From Sphagnum compactum (taxonomy: Eukaryota > Bryophyta > Sphagnopsida > Sphagnales): DNA of 64,000 nucleotides. Below, in pieces: positions 24,274 to 36,368 of this stretch; within the stretch, counting starts at the first letter, position 1; the number at the start of each line of letters is the position of its first letter. The stretch spans positions 11,780,001 through 11,844,000 of the forward strand of contig OZ234500.1 in NCBI GenBank assembly GCA_965153455.1, read 5' to 3'. Under the pieces are notes generated by a model that saw only the letters and a program-made list of their open reading frames with translations, ran no database searches and was not told the DNA's origin. Made by a program: the position numbers and the translations under genes.

Positions 24274-26920
24274 TCAGATAGGTGCCAATAGTTGAACCCA
24301 AGCAGCTATGCTGGGGATGCCCTGGTTGACAGCAAACAGCATGTAATAAGAAGGGGGTGCTATCATGGGAGTTAATGGAGCAGTTGCAGTGATTTCATAT
24401 GTATTTGCAGCTGTTTGCACAGGCCCAGATGTATCTAAGCTCAAGAGTCGTTGCCCCTGTGCAAAGGAATGGGTTACAAATGGGGAACTAACAAGGTTGA
24501 CTTCGATCAGGCCAGTCAGGACTACAGGTGTTGTGATGAGGATTGTCAATGGAGCCCCATAATTCACCTGTTGAGGAGCTGCTACAATGGTTGGCTTCAT
24601 CACACTCTGCGTGTCGTTAAGGTATGGAGGTGAGAAAGCTTCAAGGCGTAATTCTGTTGGAAACTCTACATTAAATGAGTAGAACTGGTGTGGGTTGCTT
24701 CCTGCTAAAAAAATCCTGCCATCCTGCAAAACAGCAAGCAAGAAAAATCTGATCCACAGGAAAGAAGGGGGAAAAAGCAGGGAGGAAGTCATAGTTAGTC
24801 CCCCAACAAAACCAAGCCATCTTCAGACAGAAGGCTCAAGAGTGCAACAACTGCTGCCAAACCAGTGCAACACCAAGCAAGAAAATGTGATCCATCCTTC
24901 CTTGATCTCCATCCTTCGCAACACCATTGCAATTTTGGAATAATCATAACAGGAGTTTGAGCCAGAAAAAACTCCTGCCAAAATTGTTTGCAAGATCGTT
25001 ACAGGAAGTAGCTTGCAGAAGGAAAAACTTACGGGAAGAAGGTTGGCTGTGGAGTGATACATGCGTGGAATGGTGCCAGGGGTGAGTGTTGTGAATCGGA
25101 AACCAACTGTTGCATATGGGCTATATAACACAGGGCTGAAGGCAGGGTTGGAAGCATCTCCCCATCCTTGTGATCCTGGACACCAAACACAAAACACAGT
25201 TTAGGGGTGATGAGAGAAATTGCAGCAGATACAATCAAAGAACCTGACATTCACAGAACTCCAAGAATCATCATTGGAGGAGGAGGAGGAGGAAAATCCA
25301 AAATTGTGCAAGGTAAAAGGAAGGAATTAAACAGAAGATTTACCCTGTTGAGCACCATTGATGATTAGAATATCTTGGGAAGGAAGAATGATCATGTCAC
25401 CCATGCATCGATTGATGGGCATTGTCTCCATGGACCACACGGGAGCTGCATCAGTGACCATGATCCTGCCACAAGTGGATGAGCAGAGCAGCTGCTGTGA
25501 AGGATTCAAGTAAGCACCATATTGAGCTCCACCACAAACAAGAATCTCCGCTGTCAAGAACTGGTTTGCAGACAGCAGAGGCAACAGTACAGATGATCCA
25601 GCTGATGGGTAGTTGCGAGGCTCGCCAGGAATGGTCGGTAGGGTTTTGAGCACAGTGTTGGTATTGTAATCCAACACAATGGAATCCCTGTTTGCGAAAA
25701 TGAAGAGGGTTCCATCCGGCAGCAGATGGACAAATGGGTACAGATTGTCTTCCTCAGGGTCATTTGTGGCAGCAAGCAATGTGGAGCTCACCAACCCTAG
25801 ACTACTGAAAGGCAAGAACTCATAGTTGAAAGCTCTGCGTCCCCCTATGATGATCTGTTGACCCTCAGGCAGAAGCTGGTTTGTTGCATACCATCTGGCT
25901 TCTTGCAAAAACTGTGTGCTAGATTCCACCCAGTCACATGTTCCAGAAGGATCACATGGCGTAAATGTCCTGTAAAGTAACTCAGAAGTCAATGCAAGGA
26001 TTCTTGGCAACATTAAACAGAAAGAACCCACCCATTTGTGCAAATGGTCAAAGCACAAATAGGCCTTATTCTAGAGCTCGTTGATGGATTGAGGAGAGGG
26101 GAGGAGAGGAGGAACAACCTAGCTACAACCTTACCTGATCTTCGTGGCACCATCGTAATCTCCTCCTGTCTGCAGGAGTGTACCATCAGGCATGAACTGA
26201 CCAGAGGAACACCAAGTATCGGTGAGGATGGTGAGAGGTCGAACTGTGTTTGTAGAAGGATCGTAGAGCACAGAGTGTGCGCTACAGTCATGCTTGAGCA
26301 TCAAGTCCAAAGGATCGTTTCTGCATGTCCCATCTGCAGCAGAAAGAAAACAATTTTTTTTTTAAATTTTGCACGCAACCACACAAGAACAACAACAGTC
26401 AGAAAGGGAGAAGGAAGGAATCATGAATGCCATGCATAAATACTTGGAAACAAGGCTCTGAAGCTCTGGCAGGAAGAATGGGGTGAGAATGTGGTGCAGC
26501 AGCATTACCTGGGAGATTGAGAAGGGAAGCGCCGATGTCAGTGCGGTCTAACAACACCAAAGTCCCGAAATGGGTAAGAGCAGTGTGCATGGATGCGATC
26601 CCCGCGTTTTGTAGTAGTAGCTCCCAGCTGCCACCACCAGCATCACCGAGGGAAGAGCTGCTGTTGCTAGACTGCGCACTCAATCCTCTTAAGTCTACAC
26701 AATGTAAGGCAAGCAGCAGAAGAAGAATCGTCGACACCCATGACCTGCAGAGCCATCGCTGCTGCTGGCTGCCCGACAACAACGAACTCCTGGTATGATT
26801 TCTTCTTCTCCATAACAATTCACAAGTCGCGGTTGAATCACAAAAGTACCCGATTATTGTTCTCGTTCTTCCTCTTCTTCTAGTTCCTAGATCATGGGTT
26901 TCAGTCCGCAAGGACCACAT
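24274..26920 (-). CDS. glyoxal oxidase-type copper radical oxidase (five exons)
   Basis: Exons on the minus strand are 26,920-26,509, 26,333-26,135, 25,969-25,344, 25,175-25,033 and 24,723-24,274. Every junction is GT-AG, phases agree, and the sum is 610 codons (609 residues plus stop). The family oxidises aldehydes to acids with release of H2O2, usually in the apoplast. Expected active-site residues are all present: Cys179 in DTWCSSG and Tyr324 in NYPSAGS (the thioether-linked pair), Tyr452-His453 in RMYHS, and His545 in VTHSFAQGQR. The N-terminal beta-propeller domain spans about residues 95-470 and the C-terminal DUF1929-like domain about 485-609. Residues 61-75 (WVSTILLLLLALHC) form a signal peptide or anchor, preceded by 60 Arg-rich residues. 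No later in-frame ATG precedes that segment, so the first ATG is used, but the start is the weak point. The natural substrate is unknown. Confidence 0.9.
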
Positions 26921-29270
26921 TGAACAGTAATCAGAAAGATGGAGCCGACTCCGAGCAGCTGCTTCGATATTCCTGAAACTTTCATTGAAATCTTTGTGTA
27001 ATGCAGCTACAAAGATGGGAGTGTGGGTGTGGGCCGGAGTTGTGTTTTTCTTGTTCGGAGTGAGACAAAAGTGGTATTCAGATCATCAGCAGTTGCTTCC
27101 CAAGTGATCATACTGTTGTGACGGAGATCAGCTGAAAGCAGCTCATGGGGGGTGTGTTTTACGTCCTCCGTTTTTCGCAGGCAGGCGATGCTGTTGGAAA
27201 CAAACACCAGCGCCTGATGAGAGAAAGACGCAAGCAACAGACTGACTGGAAAACAATGGTTCCCATTCCGATGTCAGTAAAGAAAAACTCCTCAGTCAGT
27301 AAAGAGGAGATTGATTACCTTGAATAGTATTGACATGACTCTATCATGGTTGTTTCCACATGCTACAATGGAATGCATCATGGGAACTTCTCGTGTTACC
27401 ACCTCGTGTCTCTCTCCCCTTCCTCCTCCTTCCCCATGGCTACCTGCCTGCCTGCCAGGCCTGCCTGTCCACATGAGCCTTTCATCTGTGGGGGACTGTA
27501 CAATAATTTACTTCTGGCAATGGCAGCAGCAGGCAGAGAGAAGAGAGTACAGAAATCTCTGGACCCACCAGCAGCTTTCGAGTTTTACTATCCAACAAGG
27601 CAAGTATCTTGTCGTCTTCTCCATTGCTGCTAGTACTCGTGCATCCGTCTCTACTCAAAGCCAGTTGGAATCAATCCTCCATCATCATCCATGATGATCT
27701 CCTGCGTTAATCTACTGTAAGCAAGCAAGCAAGAAATGTATGCAAGTTTGGATTGAGATCCGAACTTTCTTTGAACTAATTTTCTTAACACAGCAGCGGA
27801 TTGCATGTAATTCTCATGTTATTTTCACGAGAGAGAGAGAGAGAGAGAGAGAAGAGTGGAGGACCCACGGTCGAGGCTCGAGACACAAAGAGAAGACTCG
27901 AGGGGCGAGTCGAGGACCCCCGGTCGCGACCCGAGATCTGAGTTGGTTCGATTTCGACCGGAAGTCGGGAGGAGGTTGGGGGATCTTCTCATCCACAGTC
28001 TTGATGTCAGCATCAACAACATCCATCCAACCACAGCCAGTCTTGATCTCATCAATGGGGTTTTTTGTTTTTCGTTTTTTCAACTTTGTGAAATAGAAGG
28101 CGAATTTTTCCCAAAAAGTAGCAAAATTAGTTGAATTTACACTTCAAAAACCAATTTTACAAAAACAGTCTCAACTATTTATTTTGTCTTTAAAATAACA
28201 AAAGTTGTCCAAAAAAGAAATACCATTCATCATCTGGCCTTGTTTTTGTGAGAAATTTCCCACAAATGCCAAGATAAAATTATTTCTGTCACATATTCCC
28301 AGTGTTTTAGGGGAAAAAATAGCCAAATTTCGAAAAAAAAATTTGAAACTTTCTGTCAAAATTTAAGCTGTTTTTTTAATCTTGCTAGAACCTTTTGCCA
28401 TTTACCTGCTAAATGCCTCTTGGGATACTGGCTATTGATGTAACATAGAAAATTGGGAAAAACAAAACAAAACAAAACAGTCTGGCACCTGTCAAGGAGG
28501 AGGATGTCATGCCGGTTTTTATCAATCTTCCTCATTTGTCTTGTTGGGTTTCCTGATAATTGTGGTGATAAAACTCTCATCCATTGATTGATCATGTTGT
28601 TGGTTCCACCATTGTGGATTTGATCAACTGATCATCTTCTTTGATTGATCAAGGATGATCGAAACAAAGATTATCATCTTTTAGGTTGATAAGATGATGA
28701 TCAAACCCATTGCATGTTGTTGATTGACTCACTTATGTCTCTATAAAAATCAATGTCTGTTCAGAATAAGATATTTGTTTATTACTTTGGAGCTAAATAA
28801 ATGAAAAAAGTATTACAAATTCCAATTAAATAATATGCATAAATGGCTGTGCAAAGCAAAATGAACTTTTTCCATTTATTTTTCTCCAATGTTTTCTTTT
28901 TAAGTTTTGTGGTTTCCAAAGTTTGGCGGTTTTTCAAATAAAACCAAGCATCCTTTTTGGGGTCTAATTTACACTTTAACAAAGAAAATTTCCAATTTTC
29001 CAGATTTTTTTGTCGCCAAGTGCTGAAAATTCGCCCCAAAAGAAAATCACTGAATCTAAGATATTTGTTTTTACTTTGGAGGTAACTTAGATAGGACAGG
29101 GGGGAAAGGTACTTGGATGGATGTTGTGTGGACAGCAACCAACAACTGCTGAACCAACACCCACCCGTGGGCAGTGCAGGATGGATGATGTGTAGACAGG
29201 AATCACTTTTTCGTTGTATTCCTGTCCCATAGAGACTTAATGAGCAACCCATGTATTGGGTAAGTACTAA
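26921..29270. other. upstream region of the oxidase gene
   Basis: This holds the probable promoter of the minus-strand oxidase gene. I see no convincing TATA box near 26,950-27,100. A (GA)n run occupies 27,829-27,854. AT-rich DNA follows, with TGATCA-containing imperfect palindromes around 28,600-28,710. No reading frame resembles a known protein. Confidence 0.45.
27829..27854. repeat. (GA)n microsatellite
   Basis: About thirteen consecutive GA dinucleotides, roughly 900 bp upstream of the oxidase start codon. GA repeats are common in plant promoters, but no function is implied. Confidence 0.85.
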
Positions 29271-29644
29271 GAGCATCTCCACCAGTGCTCAGTATGTTAC
29301 TCTGGATAATAAAATTAAATGTCTAAGTTTAGGTTTTTTTTTTTTGGCAACCCCACCAATAAAACTGTGACTGGAACTGCATTTATGTGGGGACTACTAA
29401 TAGCAAACCACCTGGACCAATCATTTATGATCGACCAGTCAGAAATACTGAGCTGCAGTTAGGTCCAATTTATTACACTCTTTTTTGGAGGTGCACAACT
29501 GTGTTGCGTCTTTTACCAGCCACGCCAAGCTGCACGAATTTGGTGCAAAAAAACCAATTTCCTGAGCTAAACCAGCACATTTTGTCTTGTTCATAAGAAA
29601 TTTTACAGTCTGGAGTCACATACTGAGCACAGTTGGAGAAGCTC
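29271..29644. mobile_element. PIF/Harbinger-like MITE, copy 2
   Basis: The 374-bp element starts GAGCATCTCCACCAGTGCTC and ends with the complement of GAGCTTCTCCAACTGTGCTC, between TAA duplications (29,268-29,270 and 29,645-29,647). It matches copy 1 (21,619) in reverse orientation along most of its length, including AGCAAACCACCTGGAC. It is non-coding, so movement would depend on a transposase elsewhere. Confidence 0.75.
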
Positions 29645-29787
29645 TAAGTGCATACCTATCACAGTCAAGATTGTGTGTGTTCCTCCATAACACAAAAGAA
29701 ATAATCAAAAGGGGTTCATCGTATAAGGTAAGACCCAGTGTTGTGCATGTAAATGGTTTAGGACTTACACTTACAGCCCAGGAGCAT

Positions 29788-29846
29788 GGTGTTCCTGAAA
29801 TAAGCACTCACCTGAGATGCAAAGGGGTGCTTATTTTGGGAACACC
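29788..29846. repeat. compact 20-bp-arm hairpin
   Basis: GGTGTTCCTGAAATAAGCAC (29,788-29,807) pairs with GTGCTTATTTTGGGAACACC (29,827-29,846) with two mismatches across a 19-base loop. Weaker pairing extends outward (GCC, AGG, CA). The shape could be a foldback remnant or a small-RNA precursor. I found no target or expression evidence. Confidence 0.5.
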
Positions 29847-30544
29847 TTGTGCCTCAGGCGTAATTACCCAACATCAAGCACTTGCAAAAAAAAATTCATT
29901 TTTTCCCAATGATACACCTGATTTTCCATATTCAACAATGTATCATATGGAAAACATGAAAAACAAGCCAGCATTTGAAAATGCAAAATCTTGCCAAAGT
30001 AGGGTAAACTGGCAGGTCATAGTACACTTACAAACACAGAGGAACTTTGTGATCTTGGCAGACCTCGATTGTCTATGGGATCTAAATATAAGTTATAGAG
30101 AAGCTCTGGGCGCACCTAGTGCGCTTTAGAATGTTGGATTTGAACTAGAGATGCAAAAGATATGGCCTCTAGAAGTTCTCGGTCTCATTGTCCCAAAAAA
30201 AAAAGTCACCAAACATTTTTTCTATCTATGTTCAAGCAATGGAAATTCTATCAACAAACATCTTTGCACTGGCACATGTCACAAATCCACCCTATCACCA
30301 AATAATCTCATACTCAAACTAATCATGTTCGTTGAAAAAACTAAACACCTTTATTCAAGGGTTGAAATTAAAACCCTAAAACAAGGCAAAACAATGTTTG
30401 ATTATCAAACCCTAAAGGTTTGTTAAACCCTAAATTAGTCGCCGTTCTCTTCTGCGACACCAACCTAGAAACCCCCTACCCCCTCCCCCTTTCGTCTCCT
30501 TTCCACGCGGGAAATTCCCACGATTACATTGCTTGTCACCTCTC
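29847..30544. other. intergenic
   Basis: No recognised gene. A 180-codon open frame at 29,587-30,129 (plus) starts inside the MITE and crosses the hairpin. It shows no domain and is unlikely to be real. Confidence 0.45.
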
Positions 30545-30910
30545 CGAACTTTCCTCCCCCGTCCATCTTCTCTCTACGTGCGACCCCCAAGCTTTCCTCC
30601 TTGTCTGTCTCCTCTCTACACACTTCCCCTGAGCTTTCCTCCCTCGTCCGTCTCCTTTCTACGTGTGAATCAGGTTCCCCCCAACTTGATTCAAGCTCCC
30701 CCTTCAGTCTCCTCTCCACACATGAGTCAAGTTCCCCCCGACCCGATTCTCATTCCCCCTTCTATTTCCTCTCTGCGCATGGGTCAAGTTCCCCCCAACC
30801 TAATTCTCGATCCCCCTTTCATCTCCTTTTTGACAAGGGTTGAATTCCCCCCGACCCAATTATCGGTCCCCCTTTCGTCTCCTTTTTGTGCACGGGTCAA
30901 GTTCCTCTTG
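30545..30910. repeat. about 57-bp CT-rich minisatellite
   Basis: GTTCCCCCC recurs at 30,674, 30,731 and 30,788 and, altered, at 30,844, each followed about 20 bases later by CCCCCTT and a TCTCCT stretch. Earlier, more diverged copies extend back to about 30,545. The period is a multiple of three, so several frames stay open across it (for example 30,533-30,925), producing 19-residue Pro/Ser-rich repeats. I regard these as by-products, not genes. Confidence 0.75.
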
Positions 30911-32086
30911 AACTTTTGGTTGTAAAGTTGATCTATTACAAGTTTTCTTAGTTGTTCCTTTACATCCACGTTTGAATTATGAGTTCCTATCTCTTCATTG
31001 ATAACACTAGGATCTGATCCTTGATGATCAAGCTATTGTAAATCAAGCTATTGTAGATCTTCAATGACTATTCTATTATTTAGATTCTACTAATTTACCT
31101 TTAGTTCTTATAGCTCCTCTTTGGCTATTCTAAGATGCCCTCCTTGCTCTGTTTCTGATCTAGAATTCTCTACAACTCCTATGTTACTTTCCTTTTACTG
31201 GTCTAACTTATATGCTTTCAAAATGTTGATGAAATATTTTAGATTATCTTTCTCATAATTTGAAACCTCTAACATGCTGAAAGAATTTTGCTTGTGAATT
31301 TGAAAAATAGGATTGAAAATCCAAACTTTGCACCATAGCCTTGTGAATTTGGCAAATTAATTTTGGTGGGAATGGGATGTGCTTGAATTTGGGGGGAAAT
31401 TAGAAATCCTTCCCTATTAATGTGTAGTTGTTATTCTTGCATTGGATTCTTGTAAACCCTAATCCTTGTTTATGGTCAGTTATGTGCTATTTAACATGAC
31501 CTTTGCACCCCATCACCATGGTAATACTCATTTTAGTGTGCACTCCAATTGCCTATGATCAAACATTCATTCCCACCCCAAACTTGGGGCTGTTGTAAAT
31601 TGAACCATTTTTTCCCATGACCAAACATTAAAAGTACCCTTCATGTTCCCCCCCTTACATAATGAAAATCAACTCATGGCCCATCACTAAGCTAATCCCT
31701 TGTAATATTATTCAATTTTTTACAAATGTGCCCACTTAAACCCCTAATACCAAACACGAAAATTTGATGGCAGGTCACCAATATGAAAAAATTTAAACAA
31801 TTTTTTCTGAACCAAACATTTGGTAATGGGTTAAAAAAACAATGCCCATAAGCAATTTTTTGTTCTAACATAGGTTAGTTCTTGCACTACATGGGTGTTC
31901 AGTGACTAGCCTTTGTTTGGTGATGGGCTAGTTTACCTTAAGTGTTTTGGTTTTCAAATTGCGTTGCCATTTGTCAAGGAGAATATTCTATTGAATACAT
32001 GGCCTGCAAATACCATAAAAAATTTCTGCCATGTTTTACCATTATGAGAGGTATGTGAGGAGGAGGTAGGGATGTAATGGTCTAAA
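30911..32086. other. intergenic, AT-rich
   Basis: I see no gene, RNA or clear repeat in this stretch. Confidence 0.5.
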
Positions 32087-32180
32087 TCAATGTTGGGTAG
32101 TTCCTAGGTTCTAAAACTAACCTTTGGTTTCAATCAATGTTGGGTAGTTCCTAGGTTCTAAAACTAACCTTTGGTTTCAA
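32087..32180. repeat. 47-bp perfect tandem duplication
   Basis: The 47-bp unit beginning TCAATGTTGGGTAGTTCC is present twice in a row (32,087 and 32,134) without a visible mismatch, so the duplication is recent. Confidence 0.9.
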
Positions 32181-32574
32181 TTCATAATTTTTTTAAGGAA
32201 CTAGTTTCAATTTGGTTTTGGTTCTAATTCTTTTACTATTTTCAGGTCGGGCTAATTTTGATTCCTGGTTTCATAACCTTTAGTTTTGAGTAATCTTCAA
32301 TTCCATTTCAATATTCAAAACATCAAAATGTAAAAAATAATAATAAATTAATTTTTTATTCCAAGAAAATAAGATTATTACAAAAAAAATTTAAACGTCA
32401 AACTAATACAACTTAGTTTATTTATAAACTTTAATTTATACTATATGTTTATAAAAGATTAAAATTAATTTTTAAAATTTTGCCATGTGGTTTCATGTTT
32501 AAAGTTTTTGCAATTTGAGGTGCAATTTGAGGTACCATCTTGAATGGTGTCTTGTAACCCTTGAAGACCCCAAT

Positions 32575-32865
32575 TCTACCCTATTTCAAACTCCAAAAAA
32601 CCATATTTCAAATCTCTCTATTTTAGCCCCCCAAAATTTTCAAAACACCATATTTCAGACCCTTCAAAAGACTCAATTTCAGCCCCCAAAAGCCCTCAAA
32701 ACATCATGTTTTAGATCCCAAAAAACTCTAGTTCAAACCTCAAAAAACATTGTTTCAAACCCAAGAAAACCTTATTTCAAACGGCCAAAAACTTATATTT
32801 CAAACCCCAAAAGAAATCACATTTCAAACTAAAGAAAACCTTATTTCAGACCCCAAAAACCTAAA
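32575..32865. repeat. short degenerate CCCCAAAA...TTTCAAAC repeat
   Basis: Roughly eleven copies of a 24-27-bp unit built on CCCAAAAAACC-TATTTCAAAC, with irregular spacing and many substitutions. A 105-codon open frame (32,515-32,832, plus) lies across it and is explained by the repeat. Confidence 0.7.
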
Positions 32866-33339
32866 TCAAGGTGACATGACAAAAAAAAAATTAAAAACAT
32901 GAATCCTAGCAATTTTTTAGGGTTCATCATGTCAGGGTTAAGGTTTAAAAGCAACAATCTTGCTCCATAGGTTATCCATTGCTCCAAGATCTACAACAAA
33001 CAACAACTAAATTTTAACACAACTTAAACTAAACATAATCCAACCAAAAATAAAATAAAATTGAAAGAATCCAAGAAACTAAAGAAATTTACCTAAGTTT
33101 ATTGCCATTTTCCTTCAACTTGAGAAGCCCAATTTTATCAATCAAATCCTCATTTTCTTCCATTAGATCTTTTTCAATTTCCATGAATTATGTCGTGGAC
33201 CCCAAGCCACCAATAAGAGCATCATTTAGCCAATTTTTATAGATGTTTATAAACATCTCAATATTTTTTATGCCCAACTAAAAACATCAAAAGTTCATGT
33301 AAATACATGTAATACTAAAAAATAAAATTATTTCAATCT

Positions 33340-34690
33340 AAGACTTAACAATCTTCAAAATTTGTTGGGCTACAAACCCAACATAAAAAAATTGTACTTC
33401 ATGCACTCTTCGCCATGTTAATGGATGTTTGCCCTCCTCTTTCATGACTTTTTTGACCTTGAAATGATTCAATTGTTCTTTCACCACTAATGATGCCATC
33501 TCATCATTAGTATCCATGAAATCATACAAACTTGTGATTTTAATACTTTGTGATGAAGAGCTAGGAGCTTTAGCACCTACATCACTTGGATTTAAAAACT
33601 TATTGTAGAAACATGGAATGGAAGCAATACCTAGCTATCATATTTATTAATAATCTACAATGTTTTTTCAATGTCAATAAACCGAATGACTAACCCTAAG
33701 CCCTTGTAACAAGGGTTTCACATCATGGCCAACATGTTGTGAACTTTGGCCTTTGGAAAGAAAACATAAATGAAAGGAAAAGGTCTAGGATTTGTACCCA
33801 CTTACTTTTGCATGTGTTGCCATCAAACTTTTGAGCCTCATTAAAATGAGGTGTTAAGCAATCTAGTTGCATTTGACATACAAATGATATATGATAGTAA
33901 GGGCATCTAAAAGGAACCAATATCTTCAACTTTGGTTTAACACACATTGTTGAACCACAAGCCTTAGGGTATTAATAACTTGTGATACCACCCAAACTTG
34001 AAGATTTAACACATGGCCTTGCAAGGCTAATGATTGTTGCTTTCCATAATAAAGAGTAAGTACATGTTTGAATCCCCCAAGACTCTTATAGAGTAGGATG
34101 ACTTTTGAGGCAAAATAAGTCTTTACAAAAATCTTGAATTTGCATGGAGACATCTTCGCAAGTTCACATGCCTTGTGTCATTCTTATTGTCCCTTACGAT
34201 CTTTTCTTTGTCCAAGTGATAGTTTTCTACAAAATGATTTGTGTTTGTTTGATTGAGAATGGAGTGAAACCAACACATGCCTTGTAATCATCTATGGCAT
34301 ACTAACAACTCTTGGACATTGTGTGGCCCTAACAAGTCTTTACAAATAATGCCAACAACCCCGAAACTTCACAAGACACAATAAAATTTAAAGCAAAAGT
34401 CATGTTGAAGAAAATATTTCTCTTCTTTTTAATGTATGCAATAACACGAACATTAAGCCCATGTTTTGTAACTAAATCATTCAATTGCAAAACCATGGCA
34501 ATTCCAAATGTATTTCCAATCTCAAAAAATCCAACAAGTACACGACAAGGCTCCCACTTGTCATTTGAGAAATGAACAATAAGCACAATTGTATCACACC
34601 CCTTAAAAACACCCAAAGATCAAAACTTCTTGTACAAATATTACATGAGTCAAAGGCTAGAAATGAAGCAAGTTGTTGCATGAGCTTAGA
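33340..34690 (-). pseudogene. second broken hAT transposase
   Basis: Minus-strand fragments parallel those of the hAT pseudogene at 15.4-17.4 kb. FDLWVF-like text and FSNDKWEPCRVLVGFFE...VRVIAYIKKK lie at about 34,640-34,430. Then comes KIFVKTYFASKVILLYKSL with YYGKQQSLALQ near 34,140-34,010, and VINTLRLVVQQCVLNQS near 33,980. The dimerisation text HEVQFFYVGFVAQQILKIV is near 33,400-33,345. Stops and frame changes interrupt it. It belongs to the same broad family as the 15.4-kb copy but is clearly diverged. Its element ends are not resolved. Confidence 0.65.
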
Positions 34691-36368
34691 GCCTGAGCCT
34701 AGAGCCTAAAGTTAGAACTTGAGATGGTAAAATGCCTTTTCCCTTATACACATGCAAGTAAAACCCAAGAATTTAACAACAAAATGAATGTTATACATGT
34801 AAACTTAAAAATAAACATGGGGATGAATGTAAGCATTTATTCTCATTGTGGATGAATTTTTTTTTTCATTCTTCCAATGTATGGATGAAAAACATTAATT
34901 GAATTTACATGTTTCTGATATATAAAATTTCCATCAAAATTATGGATGAATGTTTTATTTTATCATTAAGTTTTTATTAATGAATTTTTTTTCCCCCTAG
35001 TTTTAATTAATTAGAACTTCATGAAACACAATTTAATTATATATGATATAACATTTGTTGAATAATATAATGTAAATTCCATTATAAATGTATTTGATGG
35101 CTTTGGTTCTAAATGTCATTATTTTCAATATGTTTTAGTTATATTACAATTATCATGTTAACATCCACCCCATGGTCCTTGTTTATTTTTTCAAAATAAT
35201 TATATATGTATATGTATATATATTTGCTAGGCAAGCTGACCCAATGTCATTGACAACACTAGGTTTTTTTCCCCTCTCCAAAGGTGCCACAACTTTCATC
35301 AAAACTAACTAATGTTGTTGACAACGATGGGTTTTGAATGTTTTAAATATCTTTAAACTACCTATTATCATTGATGACAATGGGTTTTTTTAATAAATTA
35401 AAATTCAGGTTTAAGCACCTTAATTAATTTTCTTCGAACAACCTACTATCATAGATGACAATGGGGTTGTCTTTGATAATTATTTATTTATTTAATGTTG
35501 TTGACAACAATTTGGGGGGGTTAACACTCATCCCATGACAATAGTCTTTTAATTGTTTAACATTGTTGATGAAAATAAATTTTTAGACAAAATTTTAAAA
35601 TTTATTTTGGTCCCATCATCATATTTTCCCCTATAGTTACATTATCCATCATTATTGTTTGAAATATTAATATTTGGACAACAAATGAAGACATATATAA
35701 ATAATTTTTAATTTATTTATCTTATAATCATAGATGAATTTCATCCAAGGATTTATTTACTTAATCCACCTTATAAATGAAATTCATTCATGCAAATATA
35801 ACATTCATCCATATGAAATCATTCATCTATGGATAGATTCATCCATGTAAGTGGATTAAATCACATTAAGCTTTAAGCTACAAGTTCAAAGCTCCAAGCT
35901 CAAGCTTTACGTTCATGCACAAGCCATCCTCAATTAAAAATATAAACTTATCCTTGGTCCTTCCTACCATCCTAGGCAAAATATCATCTTTCAATTGTCA
36001 CCTTGATAAAAAATTCAAGTGAAAATGTTTCAAAATTAATCTCCTAAATAATGGTGCGTCCACAAATGACAATGGCACAAGTTCTTTAACAATCAACAAC
36101 CAAGTTGTAATAACGCAATTTGTGAGTTTTCAAAAAATATCTATTTTTCACCAACAAAGCCCATAAATTTCCAGGATTTATGCATGTAGAATTTTCTACT
36201 ATTGTTGTTGATGTTACATGAATTTTAAAAACAAAAACAAGACTTGTACATTACATTTCCATTGAAACTTCTATAGAGAACGTTACTTCCCTAGAATATC
36301 CACTAACCTATCCATAACATTAAACCTTACAAAAAAAAAAGTTCAACAAACATGAAGACTATGATCAC
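34691..36368. other. intergenic, very AT-rich
   Basis: Poly-A/T-rich DNA. Between about 35,240 and 35,560 a phrase like GTTGTTGACAACAATGGGTTT returns several times at irregular spacing, an old decayed repeat. No gene is visible. Confidence 0.5.

Noticed and set aside
30533-30925. 130-codon Pro/Ser-rich frame
   Set aside because: A by-product of the 57-bp repeat; all frames stay open because the period is a multiple of three.
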